64,000 nt of DNA. Origin: Triticum aestivum (Eukaryota; Streptophyta; Magnoliopsida; Poales; Poaceae). A program made the position numbers and the translations under genes. Below the pieces are notes generated by a model. The model made no database searches, was not told where the DNA came from, and worked only from the letters and a program-made list of their open reading frames with translations. This document shows, piece after piece, positions 12,203-23,180 of the stretch. Every line of letters starts with the position of its first letter. Position 1 is the stretch's first letter. The stretch covers positions 248,853,099 to 248,917,098 of the forward strand of contig NC_057804.1 in the NCBI RefSeq assembly GCF_018294505.1, written 5' to 3'.

Positions 12203-12934
12203 GTGAAAATGGTCAACATGATCTACGCCACTCACGTCCCCAAGCGGGAATGGAAGCGAGCACTACGGGATGTCTATGCGATGGAGCTAGTCGCCCCCAA
12301 ATTCAACCCATGGTCATCTTGTCCGATCACCTTTGATCGTAGGGCTCACCCTACTATCATCCGTCATGGCGGCTCAGCCGCATTGGTCCTAGACCCAATC
12401 ATCGATGGATTCCACCTCACGCGAGTCCTAATGGACGGCGGCAGCAGCCTGAACCTGCTTTATCAGGACACAGTGCGCAAAATGGGCATCGACCCTTCAA
12501 GGATCAAGCCCACCAAAACCACCTTTAAAGGTGTAATTCCTGGAGTAGAGGCCCGTTGCACGAGCTCTATAACATTGGAAGTGGTCTTCGGGTCTCCGGA
12601 TAACTTCCGAAGTGAAGAGTTAATCTTTGATATCGTCCCTTTCCGTAGTGGTTACCACGCACTGCTCAGACGAACCGCATTCGCTAGATTCAATGCGGTA
12701 CCACACTATGCATACCTCAAGCTCAAGATGCCAGGACCGCGCGGGGTCCTAACAGTCAACGGAAACATGGACCGCTCTCTCCGAACAGAAGAGCATACTG
12801 CAGCCCTCGCGGCGGAAGTACAATGCGGCCTCCTCCGACAAACCACCAATCCGGCGACAACAACTTCGAGCACCGTCAAGCGAGTCTGGAGCACACCGCA
12901 ACAGGATCATCAGGCACGCCAAGAGCGCGACTAG
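12203..12934 (+). CDS. Retropepsin-like (aspartic protease) domain of Tat element
   Basis: Open for 243 codons. Residues 74-82 (RVLMDGGSS) match the active-site turn of retropepsins, with Asp78 as the presumed catalytic residue and Gly-Gly in place of the usual Thr/Ser-Gly; I believe this variant is common in plant Tat elements. A hydrophobic strand and a LLRRTAF segment near residues 153-160 correspond to the second conserved block. A stop (12200-12202) separates it from the preceding gag-derived frame, so as it stands it is not fused to gag. The frame ends in low-complexity sequence and no polymerase follows. Its normal role would be cleavage of the gag polyprotein. Probably not functional here. 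Confidence 0.65.
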   Translation: MKMVNMIYATHVPKREWKRALRDVYAMELVAPKFNPWSSCPITFDRRAHPTIIRHGGSAALVLDPIIDGFHLTRVLMDGGSSLNLLYQDTVRKMGIDPSRIKPTKTTFKGVIPGVEARCTSSITLEVVFGSPDNFRSEELIFDIVPFRSGYHALLRRTAFARFNAVPHYAYLKLKMPGPRGVLTVNGNMDRSLRTEEHTAALAAEVQCGLLRQTTNPATTTSSTVKRVWSTPQQDHQARQERD

Positions 12935-14129
12935 CAGTCCGGCCTCCGCTCAAGCCCCATCAAAGCAGCATTCGTGCCACGCGTACAGAATTCCGCACTC
13001 AAAATAGCATGGGCATAGGTGGAGGCACAACAATGACTCAGTCAACAGTGTGGTATCACCGTAGCATACCTTCATAACCTTCCCTTTTTATCTTTCAGGA
13101 CATTTCTTTAGGGCAGCCTCTTCAGAAGAGCCGGATTATCGGACTTACATAGGAGAGAAAACCGAGGCAACAGGCTTTGTGCACAAAAGGAAATACCGAG
13201 GTGGAATCTATTCACGATCGTTATACCTGTTTTATATAGCTACATACAGCCTTCCCTTGGATAGGACATGTTAAATAGTCCTATTTACTACTGCTTAAAT
13301 GCTACCGTTGTAAAGATACGCTTAAACGTATTATTCATCAATGGGAGATAATATATTCAGCTTATTATTATTATTTGCGCATTTTTGTTGCAAATATTTA
13401 TTTAATGTTGCATCTGTAAACCTTGGTACGATTAGTTTGCCGGGGGCTTCTTATGGCGTCTCACAATATGGCAAAACAACTCCGAACACTTTCAACAGTG
13501 CGGCACCCCGAACTTATAGCACTATATGCATCAGCTCCGAATCACGTCTTGGGTCAATAGTTGGGTTTTCCCGGCTCCCTTGTTTTGGTACCTTATGTTC
13601 CATTATATCAGCTAAGGTAGCGCAGGGAGAACTACTGCAATTGTGTCCCGGTTCTTCCGGCCGAGCACCTCAGTAGAGAAAGCCGAAAACTGACCAGCAT
13701 GATGCGGCGAGAGCTAGTCGCTGTTCGAGAGGTCTTAAAATCCTTAAAGATTTTTTCCGCTTTAGGTGATGAATCGGCCTTGTCCGATTTAGGCGTATAT
13801 AGCGCCCCAATTCGGCCCTCCGAATTCTAGGGGCTTCGCCAAATTTAGAATTATAGAATTCTCCGGCTAAGTGAAAGTTATAAAGCCGCATAGTCCGGTT
13901 GCCTTGTTCGTTCCGCCGGATACCTCCTTAAGGGACCAAAAATTTGGATAAAGAGTATCCGGGTCTTTCCAGGAACACCCTGGTACTAGTTACATGGGGG
14001 CAGAAGCCGACGACTGGCCTACTTTCATAATTCTATAAACAACCGCATAGAAGGTAATATTTTAAATCAAACAGTGCTACATAGCACAAGTAACTTCGTC
14101 TTTACATTACAACAACGGCAGAGGCACAT
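12935..14129. other. Noncoding stretch of Tat element where pol would be expected
   Basis: Contains no frame with RT, RNase H or integrase motifs on either strand. A pyrimidine tract followed by TTTCAGGA near 13093-13102 resembles a 3' splice site, but no partner was established. The AT-rich segment 13210-13430 and the purine/pyrimidine-mixed 13670-14050 have no recognisable gene. Confidence 0.5.
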
Positions 14130-17100
14130 TTAGTCAAAGATCTTGCCCTTGGTACATTCATCGGCCACGAGATGAGCACCCTTCATAACGCCATCGTAGT
14201 ACTTCTCGGGATAGCGATGCGCCTTGCCCTTCGGCGGCCCGTCCTTCACCAGCTTCTCCGCATCCAGCTTGCCCCAATACACCTTCGCACGGGCAAAGGC
14301 CCGGCGGGCACCCTCAATGCAAGCGAATCGCTTGATAAATTCAAGCCGCGGACAGGCATTCACCATACACTTTATCAGGCCGAAGTAGCTAGTGGGAAGG
14401 GGCTCACCAGGCCACATCGAGACTATGAAATCTTTCATAGCCACTTCGGCCGCCCTGTGGAGTTCGACCAACTACTTCAGTTGGTCACTCAGAGGCATTG
14501 GGTGTTCGGCCCCAGCATACTGGGACCAGAACAGCTTCTCCGTGGAGCTCCCCTCCTCGACACGGTAGAACTCCGCGGCGTCCGAGACACTGCGTGGCAG
14601 ATCTGCGAATGCCCCTGGAGAGCTCCGAATCCGGGTAAGTAAAAGAAACGCCTCCTCCACATGTTTGATTTGCATAAAGAATGTCTTACCCGCTGCTATC
14701 TTGTTGGCCGCCTGGATTTCCTGCTGTGCCTTCTCGGCTTCGGCCTTGGCATCTTTCATACTCACAAGGGCCTTCGCAAGCTCGGCCTCTTTCATCTTAA
14801 GATCACGCTCCACGGACTCGAACTTTTTGCCGAGCTCCTGGAGGTCTTGCTGTACCTCGCCCACTCTAGCATCTTGCTTTTCGCGCTCCTTGCATTCCAA
14901 GGCCGCATTGTCCTCGGCCTCGGACAGCGCTTTCTTCAGGGATGCCACTTTGGCGGTGGCCCCTGTTACACAGTCACGTCGCTTCGTTGTTAGACTAACC
15001 AATTTTATCTATCCTTAAATACATAAGAGCGGGGAATCACTCACCTTTGTTCTCTTCGAGCTACCTCTTCGTGAGGTCGAGCTCTCAATGCGCCTGCTCT
15101 AGGTCCCGCTTTAGTTCAGCGACCTCAGCTGTGCGGGGAGCAGCAGCAAGCAGCACAGCCTGCTTATTTACTAGACTCCTGCGGATTATAATTGACCCTC
15201 CGTTTGGCTTTTCTTTCCAAACACCAAACAGAGTATCAGGGGCTACTACCTATCGGGTGGTAATTTCACAGATTTTTATTACTTACCTCAAAGCCTATTA
15301 GGAGGCTGGTACACGCTTCGGTCAGTCCGCTCTTGGCGGACAGAACCTTCTGAATCACCGCACTCATAAGAGTACGGTGCTCGTCATCCATGGAAGCGCC
15401 GCGAAGCGCTTCCAGCAGACTATCCGACGCCTCTGGCATAACGGAAGTCATTGGCACGGATTGCTGGCCCTACCTATCGAGGGGCCGCCTGCCCGCAGCC
15501 GGAGCCATCGAAGGCTCCGACACAGTATCTGGATGAGAGTCTGCCTTGCTGCGGCTCTCATCGGCACGATCCGCGGGGATCTTGAACCCCGCGTGTCCAA
15601 CATTTGGAATTCCGCCTTGGGGCGTCTCCAGAGTCACCTCCCCCCGCTCTGGGAGCCTTCGGGACAACACCTCCGTGTCGTCCGCGGGTTGACGAGGAGT
15701 GGCCGTCGGGAGCGAGTTCATCGCTGAATCATTCAGGGACCCATCCGAAGACGATACCTCGGGATGAGCCCTGGCCGGACTACATATATGTTCGGCGTTA
15801 TAAAAAGACTATGAAGTAAAATCACGATAGTGTGCAGATACTTATGATCGCGCTAGGGGCTTCCTTCTGGTCAGCCACCCCTCCTCGCTATGGGCGGCCA
15901 TGGCGGAGTAGTCCGGAAGGGACACCTTTCCCTTCTTGAACGTCCCAGCCTCCCCCTCCGGGGCGGCTTTCCTCTTTTTCTCCTCCCCAGTGCGGGGAGG
16001 TAGAGTTTCTTCTTGCTTCCCCCCGCCTCCGCGGGAGGAATCTGCCTCGTCGTCATCGGACGACGAGGGAATGATGGCCTTGCGCCAGGGGCCTCTCCCG
16101 GTCCCCTGGTCTGCCTCTCGGGCCCCTCATCCTTTCCGGATGGGGCATCTTCTTGTTCTTCTTCCTCCCCTTTGGGGGAGGAGTGTGCCTCATCGTCTTC
16201 GGACGAGGCTTCTGGTACAACCTTATGCCAGAGACCCTTCCTGGTCCCCGGGGCCTTCTTTTTGGCCTTCTTCTCTGGTGCCTTGTAGGGCGCTGAGACT
16301 AGCATGTCCGTCAGGAGAGCATTAGCTGGGCCTTCTGGCAGCGGAGCCGGACAGTCAATCCGCTCCTCCACATAATCCTAATTAAGTATGCACAATTACT
16401 TAAGACTCCTCCATGAATATACTGGGAAGAGCTGAATCTGGTGGTAGTCAGAAAACTCACCACACTAGGGGGCCGCGCGGCGTGAAGTCCACGGTCCTCG
16501 GATGTGGGAGGAGGTACTTCGGAGGCCTTGAACAACGCCTTCCATGCTTCTTTATGCGTCATGCCATAGAGCTCCGAAGCGTCTGGTGTTTGGTCGGGAC
16601 AAACTCCCACAAATTAAACGCCCGCCTTTGGCACGGAAGGATCTGGCGAACGAGCATGACCTGGATCACGTTGACAAGCTTGATGTTCTTGTCCTTCATG
16701 CTCTTGATGAAGATTTGGAGCCCGGTCAGCTCTGTAGGTTCTCCCCAGGCCAGGTCCTTCCTTTCCCAGGAGGTGAGCCACATGGGGGTTCCGGACCGGA
16801 ATTCGGGGGCCGCTGCCCAGTTGGCACCGCGCGGCTCGATGATGTAGAACCACCCCGACTGCCACCCTTTCACAGTCTCCGCAAAGGAGCCGTCAAGCCA
16901 GGTGACATTAGGCATCTTGCCCACCATGGCCCCTCCGCACTCTGCTTGCTAGCCGCTCACGATCTTCGGCTTCACGCAGAAGATTTGCAGCCACAAGCCA
17001 AAGTGAGGCTTGATGCGGAGGAAGGCCTCTCTTACGACGATGAACGCCGAGATGTTGAGGACAAAATTTGGAGCTAGATCATGGAAATCTAGCCTGTAGT

Positions 17101-17323
17101 AGAACATGAGCCCGCAGACGAAGGGATGAAGTGGATATCCCAGTCCACGGACGAAGTGGGCGACAAACACGGCCCTCACGTGAGGTTCCGGGGTTGGAAT
17201 GACCTTCCCTTTGTCCGGTAGCCGGTGCACGATGTCTGCGGACAAGTATTCGGCCGCCCAAAGATTCGTGATATGCTTCTCTTTCACGGTGGAGGCCACC
17301 CACTTGCCTCCTGCTCCGGACAT
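14130..17323 (-). pseudogene. Degenerate spliced antisense ORF of Tat element (Transposase_28-like N-terminus, coiled-coil C-terminus)
   Basis: On the strand opposite to gag a multi-exon gene is visible. The first exon starts at an ATG at 17323 (MSGAGGKW) and runs to about 16461, with a nonsense codon at 16949-16951 and a frame change near 16590. It matches the 'putative gypsy type transposon' proteins known as extra reverse-strand ORFs in Tat-lineage elements. An 83-bp GT..AG intron fits 16460-16378. The next exon (16377-15871) is Lys/Glu/Arg/Pro-rich. Further 5' splice sites GTAAGT (15286) and GTGAGT (15044) separate small exons. The last exon (to 14130) holds a heptad-rich coiled coil (about 14950-14680) and has a nonsense codon at 14472-14474. 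The function of the family is unknown. At least two stops and one frameshift make this copy a pseudogene. Confidence 0.7.
16378..16460 (-). other. Predicted intron of antisense ORF
   Basis: Minus-strand GTGAGTTTTCTG at the 5' side and TTAATTAG at the 3' side bound 83 bp that are AT-richer than the flanking exons. After joining, the downstream frame opens with Asp-Tyr-Val-Glu-Glu and stays open to 15871. Confidence 0.5.
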
Positions 17324-17428
17324 GTTTAGCTGTGCGGAGAAGACTTGGGCTAGGGAACTGGAGCTCGAGGTGGCAAGAGTGGGCAAAGAAGGAAGAAGGT
17401 GTGGGTAAAAAATGGGGAATTCTTATCC

Positions 17429-17434
17429 CTTATA
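17429..17434 (-). promoter_or_regulatory. TATA-like box for the antisense ORF
   Basis: Minus-strand CTATAAGG (core TATAAG) lies about 106 nt before the antisense start codon at 17323. Position and sequence fit a plant TATA box. The region 17402-17861 otherwise holds no gene. Confidence 0.4.
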
Positions 17435-17861
17435 GAGGCAACGAAAGCGGTGCGCCTCCCCACTCGCCCGTTGAGAATCGTTTACTTCCCAAGTGCCATG
17501 ATTGATGGTGTGGTGGGATTACCCATACCCGTATTGATGAGAATCCCGTGATAAGGGGACACAATCTCTGCTTTGACAAGACGTGTCAAGGAAACTGCCT
17601 CACAATATGCGCTGTGGCTGGTTGTGGGAAAACGGTTCGAATAATGACCCGACCGTAATGACATATCACGTCGTCTAAAAAGTTATCAGCTGAAATATCG
17701 TTCTCTCTACGGTGGTACGTGAAGATCATTTTGCAGATCCAGACATGGTTTGCGTGTCCAATGATTACCTTGGAGTATTCGGAGATGGAACCCGCCTTGC
17801 AATGCCGAAGACAAGACTGCGCGCCGGACTCATCGTCATTGAAGCCTGGTTCATGGGCTAC

Positions 17862-18344
17862 TACGGGAGTCCTATATTAGGGGGTATCCGGACAGCCAGA
17901 CTATATACATCGTCCGGACTATTGGAGCGTCAAGATACAAGACTCAAGACTCCGTCCCGTGTCCGGATGGGACACTCCTTTGCATGGAAGACAAGCTTGG
18001 CGATCTGGATATTATATTTCCTTCCTTGTAACCGACTCCATGTAAACCCTAGCCCTCTCCGGTGTCTATATAAACCAGAGGGGTTGGTCCTTAGAAGGCT
18101 GATCACAATTACAATCATAATCATCATAGGCTAGCTTCTAGGGTTTAGCCTTTACGATCTCATGGTAGATCTACTCTTGTACTACTCATATCTTCAATAT
18201 TAATCAAGCAGGAAGTAGGGTTTTACCTCCATCAAGAGGGCCCGAACCTGGGTAAACATTGTGTCCCTCGCTTCGTGTTACCATCAGCCTAAGACGCACA
18301 GATCGGGACCCCCTACCCGAGATCCGCCAGTTTTGACACCGACA
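17862..18344 (+). repeat. 3' LTR of Tat-lineage element
   Basis: Gap-free match to 9188-9670. The first bases read TACGGGAG in place of TGAGGGAG, so the terminal TG has been lost by mutation. The TATA box is intact (TATATAAA, 18067-18074). It ends GACACCGACA and is followed by the duplicated AGGGG. Confidence 0.92.
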
Positions 18345-18349
18345 AGGGG
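18345..18349. repeat. Target-site duplication AGGGG (right)
   Basis: Exact copy of 9183-9187 on the far side of the Tat element. Confidence 0.9.
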
Positions 18350-18741
18350 GGCCATGTGGGGACCATAATCCACCAGGGCGCGCCTGCGGGTCCTAGCGCG
18401 CCCAGGTGGGTTGTGCCCACCCGGTGCACCTCCCTCTGATATTATTTGCACCAGAAATTCTTAAATATTCAGAAAAAATCGTATTAAATTTTCAGGGTAT
18501 TCTCCGAACTTTTATTTTAGGGTCATTTTTTATTGCATGAAAAAAATCAGAAAATAGACAAAGCATGGCATTGTATTTTATTTAACTAAGAAAAACAGAA
18601 AACAAAAGTTAGGGACAGAAGGTGCTGCTAACTAGATTCATCAACTTCATTCCTCAAAAAAATGATCCATTAATAAGGTAGATCAAGTCTTATTAACAAC
18701 CACTTCCGATTAATATGAAATCGAAGAACTTTAGTAAATCA
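18350..18741 (-). other. Noncoding continuation of the minus-strand Athila-type element
   Basis: Follows the protease stop in minus sense. It includes a GC-rich patch with repeated GCGCGCC/GCGCGCCC words (18375-18415) and an A/T-rich part. The GCGCGCC patch resembles one inside the LTR at 32430-32465. No gene. Confidence 0.45.
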
Positions 18742-19439
18742 CTAAGTTACCTCAACGGGGATATGAATGTCCCCAACAATTGGTAGAGGTATTTGAAAAC
18801 TCCCAATAGTGATTTTCGGAGATTTTTCAATAACATTAATACCATTCACTTGTAGTTGTTTCTTCGGAAAGTGCACCGTATGCTCATTACCATTAATATG
18901 AAAATTGATCTTGCTTTTATTACAATCAAAAACAGCCCTTGCAGTATTCAAGAAGGGTCTACCAAGGATAATCGACATGTTGTCGTCCTCAGGCATCTCA
19001 AGTATAACAAACTCAATCAAAATAGTAACATTAGCAAAAGCAACGGGCACATCCTCACAAATACCGATAGGTATGGCAGTTGATTTGTCAGCCATTTCCA
19101 AAGATATTTCAGAAGGTGTGAGTTTATTCAAATGAAGTCTTTTATATAAAGAGAGAGGCATAACACTAACACCATCTCCCAAATCACATAAAGCAGTTTT
19201 AACATAGTTTCTTTTAATGGAGCAAGGTATAGTTGGAATTCCGGGATCTCCAAGTTTTTAGGTACCCCATCCTTAAGAGTATAATTAGCAAGCATAGTGG
19301 AGATTTCAGCTTCCGGTATTTTTCTCTGATTGGTGATGATGTCTTTCATGTACTTTTCATAAGGAACAGAATATATAAAAGGAAGAAGTAAACAGGGCTC
19401 TTGTTCTACTGGGTCGAGAAAGCACAGTGTGAGGCCCAC
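18742..19439 (-). pseudogene. Athila-type gag-protease remnant
   Basis: Minus-strand frame 19182-18742 is a retropepsin-type domain. It contains SVMPLSLYKRL just after the active-site position, then EISLEMADKSTAIPIG, and ILGRPFLNTA, which is the second conserved block of the protease. A second frame (19439-19128) carries the preceding linker with MKDIITNQRKIPEAE. The two overlap in different frames, so the polyprotein is broken. The catalytic region reads GDGVSV in the open frame and is therefore altered from the usual D-S/T/L-G-A. The natural-looking stop after IPVEVT, with no polymerase behind it, matches non-autonomous Athila-type elements. The 5' side is lost near 19393, so the last ~45 nt of the second frame lie in LARD-like LTR sequence. 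Confidence 0.65.
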
Positions 19440-21340
19440 CCACCACCACCGTTATCCCCCACCTCCTGTTCAGGGGGGATCGTTGCATTATTCCCCCGGT
19501 GCCATGGCCGATGGTGCGCACGTGTCGGCCATCCAGTTGTGCCCGTGATGGATAAGGGCAACCCGGCACCCCTCCCTCGAAACCCTAATCCCCTTTCCCC
19601 ATCTCGCTCACTCACTCTCTCGATCCGAAGCTCGCACCCGAGCGAAGCCATCGCCGCCGCTCACCATTGCCGTGACCACTGGCCAAGCCTCGCCATTCTG
19701 AGGTGTCCAAGAGGACTATCGTCCTCATCGACTTCACCTGCGCCCACTAGATGGAACCGAATAGCCGCAGTTGTCGATCCCCTTCACCAGTCGTCCGCCC
19801 TGTCCACCGTTGTCGATCTGCTACCTCCTCACCTCCGTCGAGCTCGTCATCTGCATTGATGTGAGCTCCGCCACTTCCCCATTTATTCCCGAGCTCGGAA
19901 TCGAGCTTGAGCACCCTCACTGCCGCTTCGTAGCTATCGTCGTCGTCGTGACCGAAACCGGCGTAGCACCGCCGTCTCGCTCGCCCGTGGACGCGCTGGA
20001 GTTTCAGCCGCGCCCACGCACACGTTCTCACTTCGGCTACTGCCTGTTGCCGCTCCCCTGACGTGCGTCGCCGCTCCTAGCGCACATGCCCGCCTTCTGC
20101 CCCCATGCTCGGGCTTTCCCTCCCGCTGCTCGCCCGGGCCTCTGCCGCGGCGCTTCCCCTGGCCGCCCGCATGGCTCCCATCTGCCCAGCCGCGCCTGCT
20201 CCGGTCGGCCATGCCCGCCGAGCCACCTCGACTCCGCCCACCGTGCCTCACTGACGTGCACTGCCGCCGGTTCCAACCAGCCGATGTCGTGCTAAGTGGC
20301 TGCGACTGCTGCTCGCTGCCTCACGCGAGGCCATGGCGAGCACAGCCTAATAGCCTGGATGTGTCTCTGCCATGTAGGGCCAGCCCTATTTAGATTAGTG
20401 CTAATTTTAGTTAGTATTAATTTAATTCTAAATTAGTTTAATAGAAAGTGACAGATGGGCCCCTCAGTTAACTAAACTATTTAATTAGAACTCTAATAGA
20501 AACTAACTCAATGACAACCAGGACCCACATTTACTATTCACCTTTTGACCGTCAAATGTTGACTGGGTCAACTCTGCTGACTGGACCCCCCTGGCCCCAT
20601 TGTCATACACTCTGGCTAGAGTAGGACTAGGTGACAAGAGTAATTACTCTTTTTTTAATTCGATTTAATATAATCCAGTAATTTCAGAAATTCAAATGAA
20701 CTTTGAAAAATCATATAAAATAATCCGTAACTCGGATGAAAATACTTTGTACATGAAAGTTGCTCAGAACAACGAGACGAAACCAAATACAGGTTTTGTT
20801 TGTCAGCCACTTGTAACGCCCCCGATTCAATCATACACTAATCATACACGCAAATGTGTACGATCAAGATCAGGGACTCACGGGAAGATATCACAACACA
20901 ACTCTAGACACAACTAAAATAATACAAGCTTTATATTACAAGCCAGGGGCCTCGAGGGCTCGAATACAAAAGCTCGATACATAAGAGTCAGCGGAAGCAA
21001 CAATATCTGAGTACAGATATAACTTAAAGAAGGATACCTTAAGAAGGCTAGCACAAAAGCAACAACGATCGAAGAGGCAAGGCCTCCTGACCGGGACCTC
21101 CTAACTACTCCTGGTCGTCCGCGGTCTTCACGTAGCAGCATCCATCAGCGGTGGCATTTGGCTCCAGGGATCCACCATCTGGTTGCATCAACCGGAAAGA
21201 AGAAAGAAGGGGGAAAAGGGGTAGCAAAGCAACCGTGAGTACTCATCCAAAGTACTCGCAAGCATCAGATCTATACTAAGTATGCACTTGTATCAAATGG
21301 AAGGTTGTATATGTGGACTGAACTGCGGAATGCCAGAATA

Positions 21341-21353
21341 GGGGGGGGGGGGG
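21341..21353 (+). repeat. Poly-G run
   Basis: Thirteen consecutive G inside the solo LTR. The equivalent part of the sister LTR (near 26220) is a mixed C/T tract, so this is a local expansion or a sequencing weak spot. Confidence 0.7.
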
Positions 21354-23150
21354 AAGACCTAACCTATCGAAGACTAGAATCTTCACGCAGCTCCGAGCAT
21401 CTTGCAGCATGTAGAAGAGTAAAGAATAGCAGTTTATAATTAACAAGCATGTTGTAACATTAATGCCCAGAGATCCTTCCTCGACTCCCTGCGAGAAAGC
21501 AATCCCGGAGCCCCATATCTCAAGTATCCATTTGTAGTTGTATAAGATCAGGATATAAGTCTAAACGTCCATTACCGTGGACACGGTATTCGAATATATA
21601 ACTTCCCTGCAGGGGTGCACCACGTTACCCAACACGCTCGATCACTCTGGCCGAACACACCTTTCTGGGGTCAATGCCCGCCCTCAGAAGATCAACACAT
21701 CGCAGCCCGACCTAGGCTCAGCAAAGAGGTCCCCGCCGGTCTACATCCTAAGCACTCCGGGCTCTTGGGCCCATCGCCCGCAGCACTCCGGGTCGTTGCG
21801 CGCAGGGTGAATACCTGCACCGCCTTGGATGGCCAGCATGATCCGACCGTGCCGCACTTCTGAACTGGACGTTTGACAAAGCTTCAGCTGATACTGTGAC
21901 GTCGAGGCCCATATCTATTCTTGCGTGGTGGTTAGTGCGTAAAGGCCAGAGGCCAACTCAGAACAAATACCCAAACCATAGTGTATTATTAGCTTGCGGA
22001 GACGAGTAGAGACTCACGATCGAAAGTGACCCCATCGGCCTGTCTTGTGGACTTACAACAAGGGTCCAGAATGCCCTGCCGTGCCACGTCATTATCTTGT
22101 GGGTGCTCTCCGGGCCCGCCCGACTTTCACCAAGGTCTCAAGTAAATTCAAGGTAACCGTGTGTCCAAACATCAAGGGGAAAACCCGTGGAATCACCCAT
22201 GGAGGATTCCACTCAATGTAATCGTCAAGGTGAACGTAAGAGGGACCACCCTCAAGGTTCACACTTGAGGTGTTGAATGACAGAGCCGTATCGGGAATGG
22301 TGAAAGAGGAAATCACCCTCAATGACCACGACCGAATAGCTACACTACAGAATTATTACTAGGAGTGCGTTATGAGGGATCACCCTCGGCACTCGATAGT
22401 AGCTCTGCAAAGTCGAGCAACAAACGGGGCGTGATGTGATGTGAGGTGTCGGGCTCTGGTCGTCGATCACGCAGATCAAGTCGTCGATGATGAAGCAGGG
22501 GCAACAAGGACAAGTGGGGGGTCACTGATGGATCACTAACCAACCTATACTAAGCAGTTTAGGATAAGCAGGTAGGTAACAATAGCAGGTACAAAAGTAG
22601 GCTATGCATCAGAATAGGAGCAAACAATAACAGTAGCAAAATCTAATGCAAGCATGAGAGTATAGAATGGGCGATATGAGGATGATCAAAGAGGGGGCTT
22701 GCCTGGTTGTTCAGACAAGAAGGAGGGTCATCATCGATGTAGTCGATCACAGGGACATCAGCATCGGTCTCGAGGTCTATCGGAGAGAAGTGGGGAAGAA
22801 ACAGTACATAGCAGGCAAATGCATAACAGGACAACAGACAGAGCTAGACGTGTTCTAACGCAGCGCTAGGCGATACTTGCGAAGGGGGAAACATCCCGGA
22901 AAGTATTCCCGGTTCCGCACGTATGTCAGACAGATGAACCAGAGGGGAAAAGTTGCATGTTTGCTATGCTAGGGATGTGTGGCGGGCGGACAGACCGCGT
23001 ATTCGGATTCATCTCGTCGTTCTAAGCAACTTTCATGTAGAAAACAAATTCATCCGAGTGATGGATTATTTTATATGATTTTGCAAAGTTTTAATTGGTT
23101 TCCAATATTATTAAAAACTAAAAGGTGAATACTGCATCATCATGACATCA

Positions 23151-23180
23151 ACAGTCAACGTTGACCTGTTGACCAGTCAA
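23151..23180. promoter_or_regulatory. Cluster of W-box (TTGACC/GTCAAC) words in the solo LTR
   Basis: Within 30 bp there are GTCAAC at 23154, TTGACC at 23161 and 23169, and a further GTCAA. GTCAACGTTGAC is a perfect 12-bp palindrome. TTGAC(C/T) is the core bound by plant WRKY factors. The same position of the sister LTR (20543-20575) also carries several TTGAC/GTCAA words. Regulatory use is inferred. Confidence 0.4.

Larger units (their letters stand above)
9188..18344 (+). mobile_element. Tat-lineage Gypsy element lacking RT, RNase H and integrase, with antisense ORF
   Basis: Complete insertion of 9157 bp: 5' LTR 9188-9670, gag-like region, protease-like region to 12934, noncoding 12935-14129, a degenerate minus-strand spliced gene 14130-17323, and 3' LTR 17862-18344. 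Both LTRs are 483 bp and the target site AGGGG is duplicated exactly. No reverse transcriptase, RNase H or integrase motif occurs, so it is non-autonomous. The antisense gene resembles the extra reverse-strand ORFs known in Tat-lineage elements of grasses; that and the protease type are the basis for the lineage. By hand I count about 29 LTR differences in 483 positions (~6%), which would mean roughly 2-2.5 million years at 1.3e-8 substitutions per site per year. Confidence 0.85.
4574..19393 (-). mobile_element. Athila-type non-autonomous Gypsy element, minus strand, interrupted and truncated
   Basis: Parts from 3' to 5' of the element: 3' LTR (4574-5746), polypurine tract (5747-5760), a 2-kb noncoding tract, the accessory ORF (7792-8810), then after the inserted Tat element the remnant of gag-protease (18742-19439). 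Sequences between 9187 and 18345 belong to the insertion, as shown by its exact 5-bp duplication. The protease reading frame ends in a stop at 18742 and nothing resembling reverse transcriptase, RNase H or integrase follows before the accessory ORF, so the element needed pol from elsewhere. Its 5' end, 5' LTR and primer-binding site are lost at the junction with the LARD-like element near 19393. GTCAC (4569-4573) is the candidate duplication at its left end. Confidence 0.65.

Noticed and set aside
12203..12934. Asp-Gly-Gly at the protease active site considered as an inactivating change
   Set aside because: This variant is, to my knowledge, usual in plant Tat-type proteases, so it was not counted as a lesion.
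19401..20393. ORFs of 60-152 codons in 19401-20393 and 31306-32180
   Set aside because: They lie in the two LTR copies of the LARD-like element and are not conserved in frame between them.
21577..21863. ORFs of 77-82 codons in the solo LTR
   Set aside because: No counterpart in the sister LTR copy; chance frames.
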